Source: Volvox africanus (Eukaryota > Chlorophyta > Chlorophyceae > Chlamydomonadales > Volvocaceae). From it: a stretch of DNA of 64,000 nucleotides. The stretch covers positions 760,001 to 824,000 of the forward strand of contig BSDZ01000020.1 in assembly GCA_030268105.1 (NCBI GenBank). Reading direction: 5' to 3'. This document shows positions 56,495-64,000 of this stretch, in pieces. A model generated the notes under the pieces. The model saw only the letters and a program-made list of their open reading frames with translations. It did no database searches and was not told the DNA's origin. Each line of letters opens with the position of its first letter. Position 1 is the stretch's first letter. Both the position numbers and the translations under genes were made by a program.

Positions 56495-58211
56495 GAAGAT
56501 CGCCGGTATGGGACTCGCTTAACGGCGGCGGCTGTCCCACCTACTGGGGAGAGGCAGGAATCTCCTATCCCCCAGATTTTGAGCTGTTTATGTGGTGTGT
56601 ATGTCAAGAAGCAAAAGAGCGCAGCGCATGTTGTTACCTTAGTATCGTTTTGGCTTTCGAAGGTGGAGAAAGCTGGTAACAAGATTTTCGAAAGATTAAG
56701 AGTTGAGATTTGGGTTTGAGTGTTTTCGAGCGTTCATAAAAGTTCCTTACGGCTGTATTTGAGTGTTCTTTAAGAGGGGAGGCTTTCTTAGATATAATAA
56801 GCGTGATGCTAAATTGAAGCATTTTATTTGCTCGTAGTTGTTCGTGATAGTTCCGAGAGCATGATCATGATTATGTCTTAGCCTCCTAAGTGCCGTGCTG
56901 CCACGGCGCTGCAGTGCAATTGCACAGACTCAGTGAAAACATGGGTAAGATGTCAGGTGAGCCGGCCAGGTGAGACGTGTCTGTCTCGTTTTGAATTTTT
57001 CTTCAGAGGCTAATTCCCTCCAGCAGCCAGGGCGGATCCTCCTCCGATGCTCCTCCTGCGGCAGGCAGGGGCAGGCACGGGCGTTGAACAAGCCATGTAC
57101 ATGGGGGGTATGGTGACACAGAGGACTGGTGTGATGTGATATCGGTGACCGACAAACGGCTTTTGACGGACCCTGGGAGTAATGAACCCAGCTATTTACT
57201 CTCAGGCCTGCCGTGATTCTGACCAGTGAAAGCAGGAGTTGGAGAGAGAGAGTTTAGGGGTGATGGGTGTGTCAGGGCTTGTGAGAGAGGCTGCGTGTGT
57301 GTTTGCTGTTGTACGGCTGAGAAGCGGTGTGGTTTTATAATCCGTATACATAATAATTGGTATTTATATTAGTAGTGCATCGCGGGGAGTTCGAGGAGTA
57401 TCCTATTGGTGCATTAGGGTTCAGCTGTGAAAGCTCCCGGGCCTGGGCACTCCTACATGGCACATCCCCTGAGCACTCAGGGAATAAGCATACACACACA
57501 CACGGGGTGGTAACTGCGGCTCTTAGCGGCTCAGGGACGAATGGCTAAGCATGGCAAAATCCTTAGATACGAAATTCATCTAATGACACAAAATCTAATT
57601 AGGTAAATCTTAGGCACGGTTATAGAGAAAAACAACTAGACGAAGGAATTTTTGGAGTAGAAAACTCACATCCGTTGTGAATTTATAGTATATATTCAGA
57701 GCTTTCCAAGAATCCGCCACGAGGGAGCATGCAAACCCCTCGTCCAGTGCCACGAACAGCAAGCCCTATCATCATGCCCAAACCGCCTTATGGCGAAAAT
57801 GCTCCTAAGTCCCTAATGTCCTTAGCCTGGGGGGTGGACGATGTCTAACGAACGTCAATAAATGAAGCGTAGGCATATTTCTTGGCAGTTTCCCCAATTT
57901 GTCACGCGACCGGTGGTGTGGAATCTGCTGGATCTCCTCAAAAATCAAAATTGGCCTTAAATACCTATCTTTGGTACTAATATCAAATAAATGTTTAATG
58001 CAATTTTGTAGTAATTGAGATATTGTCAACAAGATAGAGAAACTAAACATATGGCTTAGATAGGCATACGAAGGGCCCAGGTGGCCCCATTCGTCCACCG
58101 TCAAAGTTGCCTATATCCAAATTGTGACCTAAAAACCTTAACCTAGGAAGAGGCCCGTGCAAAATCTTTAAAGGCCCGGGGTATGGTCCGGAAAACCGCG
58201 CTGTGTCAGCC
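56495..58211. other. Intergenic, no gene recognised
   Basis: Presumed 3' flanks of the tentative gene on the left and of the RadA gene on the right. There are no convincing open frames, RNA genes or terminal repeats. Confidence 0.45.
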
Positions 58212-61200
58212 TCAGCCCTCCTGGCCGGACCATCTGCTGCTCAGACCCTCCTGACGGCGAGACCCCTGCGCCCCCCCCTGCCACATCATGACCACCAACC
58301 CCCATGCACCCCTCACGTCGTAAAGGTCCCCCTGGCTTCGAAACCCGTCAAACCTCGCTGTCGTAATCGTATCCATATCGTACATCTTACCATTATAATT
58401 GGACGGCAGTACGCTGCCATCCACCAAGCCGTCGCCAATCTCTCCCAAGCGTTCATCATCATCATGTTGATAACCTTCAGATGGCGCATATGGACTGCCG
58501 TAATCCTGCGCTCCCTGGATTGGTAGCGGTGCAGACTTCGCCGCTGCATATGCTGCCGCCGCACCGCCGAGCGCCGCGGCGCGGGGTAAGGAGCTATCGG
58601 TTGCAATGTTGGACTGTAATTCAACAACTGACGTACGATTCTGCCTTGAGAAACGCGACCCGGGGGGCCCTATGCCAAAGGGCGGCTTGCCGTGTGCGGG
58701 GGGTGGGATCTGCAATTGGCAACACACATGCTCAATTACAACCAACTTCCCTCCATTACCTATCCATACTTTGTTATAATTACCGTACTTGCTTCAGTTC
58801 GTACGAGCACGAATATCAACAACGTCATAAACTCTTTTATATATATGATGCCTGTAATATTTTGAATCTACTTACGCTACACCATCTCGACAGCTTTCTG
58901 TTCTTTCCCGCCCTTACATTCGGTCCTCCCCGCCTTCCCCACCCCTCCCTGTCCCCATCCTTCCATTCTCTCCCCTCCCCGGCCTTATCATCCACTTGCT
59001 TACATGGGCCGGTCGACGAGCCGCCACATCAGCACCCAGAGACATACGCAGCGCCTCTGCGACACTCCGCACAGCCACCACCTCCACCCCCTCCTCCAGC
59101 AGCTTGGGATCCCGAGCAAGCAGCTCCCAGCCCTTGGTCTGCGTCACACGCAGAAGTAACGGATATGCGATCACGTCGTACGACGTACGGATAGACCCAC
59201 ACAATGTCGATCATTGAGTGTAATAATATCCTTTGGTTGGGAATTGGGAGCTGGGAGTTGGGAGTTGGGCGTCCGTCGGTTTAGGGATGAGCATGTAGTA
59301 AAAATATGTTTGAAGAAACCGTCCGTACGTTTTGACAGCTCTCTCTCTACCTTCCTCTCTCTCCCTACTCCTCCCTTCCTGCCATGCTCTTTGCCCTCTC
59401 ACCCCTTCCCCGCCCCTTCCCACCTGCGGAATCACTACCCGCTTAAACCCTAGCTTAGCGGCCTCGCGCACGCGGACATCCAGCCGCTGAAACGAACGGC
59501 GAACGCGACCCGCCAGGTCTACCTGGGGAGGTGGCGAGGGCGGCGACGAGAGTTTAGGAAAGATTTTAGGATCAGCAAAAATAATTTTGGTGATTCATCT
59601 TACTAATGTTTTATGATTGACTCTTGAGGGTTGGTTTTCGTTTGTGTGTTTTAATATTTGTAATGTTTAGGGGGTTGGATGGCTAAGGGGCGCTTTTTAG
59701 TTGGGCGATTATTCGCCCTTCACAGCGGTCTGATCGATCATGGAGATTCCCACCCCTCTCGTATCTATGACGTTTGATGACGTTTGAATTCAGAAGATTC
59801 GTACCAGATACTAAACGTACAAGAAACTATCCATCTCCCCCCTCCCCTTTTTCCCATTCCACCAGGCTCTCCGAATGCATGCCCTCAAAAATGTAACACG
59901 TCAAAAGAACCCCTTCAAAAGGAAGAAGGCCAATGAGCAAAACACAGGTAATACATGACACGACACGACATGATACGACACGACATGATACGACACGACG
60001 CCAACCCGTTTTCCAGATCCTTTTGCCCCGGACAGTGCCGCCCGACCTCTCCGCACACGGCAAGGTTCCGGGGAACGGGTGCGTTGTAGTACGACGAAGC
60101 GATCGCCACGGCTAGGGCGAGATCGCTGGCGACGTCTCGTACCTTTGGGTACGAGGCGGGTTAGACGGGGGCGCGAAGGGGAAGTGGGTTGGGGGGTTGA
60201 TCAGGTGTGAAAGCTGGGTTTGGGGGTTGGGGGGATGAGGCGAATCGACGCGGCATGCATTTATATATAATTTTGTTATATATATAAATATATAAACATA
60301 TATATACCATGCGTATGCAGGAGACTTCCCATACGCAGCCTTGACCTTTACATGCGTGTAATGTGATGAAACAACTGCTGCTTGGGGATTTAAGGATAAG
60401 CACGGGCACATATGTACGGAGGGGGAACACAAGGATGGCGATATATCACCCAAATTCTGTTTTAGGATTGCAATAAATCTAAAGATTGTAATGTACCTGC
60501 ATGGACACAACCCAACGACTAACTGTCCAACTACCAGCTACTATCGTAGAAGCTCTGTCGTACCTGCGTTCCGCCCACCACATTGACAATTACGGAGCAC
60601 GATGATAGCTCCAGGGTGGGTACATGTTTGTCCAGGATGGAGCAGAGGTTGGCCAGCCGCAGCTTGTCAACTCCGGTGGCAGAGCGGTACGACAATGCTG
60701 ATGTGGCTGCGGCGGAGCGGTCGCCCAACGGACTAACTAACGCCTGCTCCGAAAATGATGAAAAAAATTAGATGGGATTGGGAGCCGAGATGGAACGAAG
60801 TGCATCATAACGCATCACTTCTCGAAGCAGAGTATCCTCCCGAGGTCTTCCTGAGCCCGTTTCCGAAAATCAGACCACAACCACCACAACCACTATAACC
60901 ACCACAACCTCGCCCACCATTACCATTACCATTACAACGCAACGCCACCACCACCACCACCAACAACAACTACTACTAGAACAACCACAAGGACGACGTA
61001 AATGCCTTAAATAACTTCTTCACTTTTCGTAGCAGTGACCCCTTACTCCATCTGCCCTTTGTTCCTCGTACAATTTGGCATCTGCTACCCACGCATACGC
61101 ATCTACACACAAACGTCAGCATACACCTTACCTACAACCTTACAATAACCGACGTTATACGTGTCTTAAGAACCTAAATAACCAGGATGCTACCCGTATG

Positions 61201-63959
61201 TACGGACGTACGGGGATTCCGTACACGTACCTGCACTTCCACCAGGATCGCTCTACTGCCCTGCGGCAAACCGCACAACATAACAACGGACACATTCCGT
61301 CACATTCTGTATGTGTGTTTGAGTGAGAGTATGTGAATATTCATATGTGTTCACTAATGTGTGTGTATGTACATGTTTATGTTTATAGCTTTGCACCGAA
61401 GTCAACATGGCCATATTCATAACATTATTACATTAGAAGTGTTAATATTGACAATAAAAAATAAAAAAACATTTCTTATAAATATTACATTTATTATAAA
61501 TATATATTTTTAAGTTGACAAATTTAAAATATCCGGAAAAAGGTGTTCAGTCGATGGCACGAAAAACTGCCTAACACATCAAAGGCTCGGCACGGCGTAC
61601 TTACATGTGGCTACATGTGCATGTCTCGATTTTCCAACTTTTCCGGCTCTCGCCGACCTCTGGAAGGTCCATAAAGTGTTCCTTCCTCCTTTCAGTTCCT
61701 GCGGGAAGGCTCACCTGCAGTGTGACTCCCACCACGCTGCTTGCGCCGCCGTCTTCGTCCTCCCCCCCTTCGCCATCACCATCGCCACTGCCACCCTGCA
61801 GCTCCGCAATCCGGTTCTCGAGAAACAGTGCACTGTGATTGGCTACAGCGTGAAGCCCTGCTCCCAAAATCCGAAATATACGAAATAAAAAATGACACAA
61901 GTAAAGCAATGACAAGAGATCTAAGGCGAGATTAGATGGAGTCCAGGGGTCTGGATAGATGCCCAGATAAATAATTGTAGAAGGTAAAGAGTAGATAGGT
62001 ACGGAGAAACAGTCAAATAAATCATGAAAGATAGATAGTTTACGCCAGATAGATGAATAACATATTATATATATGTTTGTATATATTTATACATATCAGA
62101 GATAATATCAGATATAATAATAATATCCGGATCGAGGAGGGAAGAAAACCCTTCTCCCCCTCTCCGTCCCAAATGTTTGCCGCTAGGGACTAGGCAATAA
62201 GGCGTACTGGAAGCGGCCCGTACTCAAATGTTTAAATTTGTGGTTTACGATTTGGATTTGGATCTAGGCCTAGGCTTAGGCTTGGGTTTGAGTATGCAGG
62301 TGCGTGCGCGTGTGTGTGCGTGTACGTGTGCGTGTGTATATGTACGGTATATAGGTGCACGGTATGTATATGTTTAACGTATGTACGTGCGTATGTGTGT
62401 ATGTGTACGTGTGTATGTGTGTACGGTATGTCTCCTGGAGCGAGGATTGTTGGTGTTTGAAATAATAGTGATTTAATTTGAAAGAATATATTAGGGAATT
62501 AGGGAAGAGAGGTTGGTTAACCGGGGCGGGGTGCTGAAGTGGTGGTCTCGTTGCTCTTGGATACGGGTGCTCTTGTCTCTTCCTTACCCGCAGCATCCAT
62601 CATGAAGACACCGCACTCGGTGTCCGAGCCGTGGCGGTTCTTCACCACCCTAACCAACCTCACGCTCTGAGCCACATCCCCCTCCAGATATAGAACTGTA
62701 TCCACCTGCAAATCAGGAATGGAGTGATACGGCTCATTTCGTGGGGCAATTTTATGTACAGAGAACTTTTAATTTAGCTAAACACAAACTTAGTGTTGAA
62801 GTTAAACAAAAATGTTTTATTATTCGGTAAAATTCATTTCATTTAAATGGGTTGTTGTTAAAAGTTTCGCGCGCGCGTGTGTGTGTACGTGCGTATGGTT
62901 GGGTGGGGGGAGGAGGAGGGATTTGCATAACTGCGTCTCTTCGCTCTCTCCGTTTTCGCAGCTTGGTGTACGGCAGTGCAGCAAAACATTCTGTCCATTC
63001 TGTGGAAAGGAAGGAATATTATGCATGATGTAATAATACCAACACGAATAAATAATATTTATAAAAGGCAATTATGATAATAGGACATCACGAAGCTCTT
63101 AACGTAACAAACTGCAGGACCAGGAAGGAGGCGCACACACATATACCCAGCCTTCACACCCCACCCCACCCCTCGCCCCCACCCCATGTCACATCATACA
63201 CACACAAGCAAGCACTAAATACGTCGTACAATGACGTGTTTGTCGTACCATGTGTGCCAACATATTGGGCCCTGCCATCTCTCCTGCCTTGGTGACGTGC
63301 CCAATGATAAAAACCGCCACTCGGTGGTCCTTGGCCAGGCGAAGCAGCAGTTGGCCACACTCACGAATCTGTCATTCATATGTCGTACATCAAAGTGTCG
63401 TACTTCTGGGCACAAACATAATGTGTTGCACAGTGTGTCGTGCTCTCGGGTACATGTGCATGTATATATATATATATATATATATTGTGGAGTGGTAATT
63501 GGAGCTTTAAGTAAAATTATATATATATAACCCTAAAAACCCTAATTATATATATATATATAATTAGGGTTTTTAACATTAACCACACATATATATATAC
63601 ATACATACATATGGCAACCGGTGCCCCATGCCCTACAACCCCAGTACGCGTACTGGCAGTTCCCAATATTGAAACTTCATGGAATAAACGTTCGTGAGAG
63701 AGAACATTCGTGGACAAGCGAAAACGTTCCCACTTTCAAACCCCGTTTCACAACCTCTACATTTTGCAACAATTCAAAAAACATATATTGTGATTGTATG
63801 TAGATTTTACGATGTTTCAAAAGGATTTATAATTTATGTTTTGAAATACCCGGGTACATGCCTGTGTGACGGTGCCGGGCGCCTGCGGCAAGTTGCTTAA
63901 AAAGACTGTGTTAATGGAGTCCATCACCACAGCATCCGGCTGAAGCTCCAGTACAGCAC
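58212..63959 (-). CDS. radA: RadA/Sms-type DNA repair ATPase, 5' partial, ten exons
   Basis: Exons on the minus strand: 63959-63862, 63368-63249, 62705-62588, 61857-61715, 61260-61231, 60743-60564, 60142-60047, 59522-59424, 59138-59004, 58709-58212. All junctions keep phase. Motifs in order: LQPDAVVMDSINTVF (Walker B), SNLPQAPGTVTQ then IRECGQLLLRLAKDHRVAVF, IIGHVTKAGEMAGP, VDTVLYLEGD, VVKNRHG (RadA-specific KNRFG with Phe changed to His), GLHAVANHS, ILVEVQ, ALVSP, then the Lon-like domain ASDLALAVAIASSYYNAPVP, VCGE and VREAAKLGFKRVVIPQ. RadA acts as a ring ATPase in recombination and branch migration; plant and algal forms are usually organelle-directed. The zinc finger and Walker A lie beyond the right edge. 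The first intron has a GC donor (CAG then GCATGT). The last exon adds a ~165-residue tail absent from bacterial RadA. Confidence 0.9.
59943..60000. repeat. ACGACATGATACGAC tandem repeat
   Basis: Two to three 20 bp units (acacgacacgacatgatacg) lie in the intron between the RadA exons at 60142-60047 and 59522-59424. Confidence 0.85.
63463..63486. repeat. (TA)n microsatellite
   Basis: About 12 TA units lie in the RadA intron between 63862 and 63368. Confidence 0.95.
63520..63582. repeat. Palindrome with telomere-like CCCTAAAA arms
   Basis: aaccctaaaaaccctaatta and taattagggtttttaa flank a TA core, making a near-perfect inverted repeat. The arms resemble one to two units of the TTTTAGGG/TTTAGGG telomere repeats known in green algae. 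Confidence 0.75.
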
Positions 63960-64000
63960 CTGAAGCAGTACACGCGGTACACGCTTCGGAAACACCCTGA

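Overview
This is a nuclear segment from a eukaryote, most likely a volvocine or other chlamydomonadalean green alga. The reasons are intron-dense genes whose proteins carry long Gly, Ala, Gln, Ser and Pro runs, a plant/bacterial-type RadA gene split into many exons, CT- and GTACG-rich introns, TTTTAGGG-like interstitial motifs, and chromodomain Ty3/gypsy elements. The genus is an inference; no marker gene in the window fixes it.

The left part (544-15205, plus strand) is one large gene, entered from outside the window. I resolve 22 exons with consistent reading phase, about 1786 visible residues. The first third holds three degenerate-looking cyclic nucleotide-binding (CNBD) repeats with low-complexity loops inserted in them; the rest is a long, mostly disordered tail. 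Its introns carry a ~380 bp AAT array and a ~300 bp ACATAA array.

The middle (about 18.3-44.9 kb) is a retrotransposon nest. Element A (minus strand, 21157-43466) is interrupted by element C (plus, 25760-40443, duplicated target GTTGC). C is in turn interrupted by element B (minus, 27178-34376, duplicated target CCTTG). A also took a solo LTR and a 400 bp TRIM-type element (target GATAC). A itself lies between pieces of two more elements (D and E). All are Ty3/gypsy chromoviruses with the domain order gag, protease, RT, RNase H, integrase, chromodomain. B and C share a same-frame UAG between gag and pol and a same-frame UGA inside RT. C and D keep a gag intron that B lacks exactly.

From 46.4 to 51.5 kb there are degraded fragments of 25S rRNA and an unnamed repeat (R1), partly arranged as a large fold-back. 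Two more TRIM elements sit in its left arm, and one of these carries an AT-rich IS630/Tc1-type transposase tail.

The right part holds a decayed STE20/GCK-type protein kinase fragment (52354-53963, minus), a tentative spliced gene end with a hydrophobic C-terminus (55555-56494, plus), and a RadA/Sms DNA-repair gene (58212-63959, minus) resolved into ten phase-consistent exons. Its N-terminal zinc finger and Walker A motif lie beyond the right edge.
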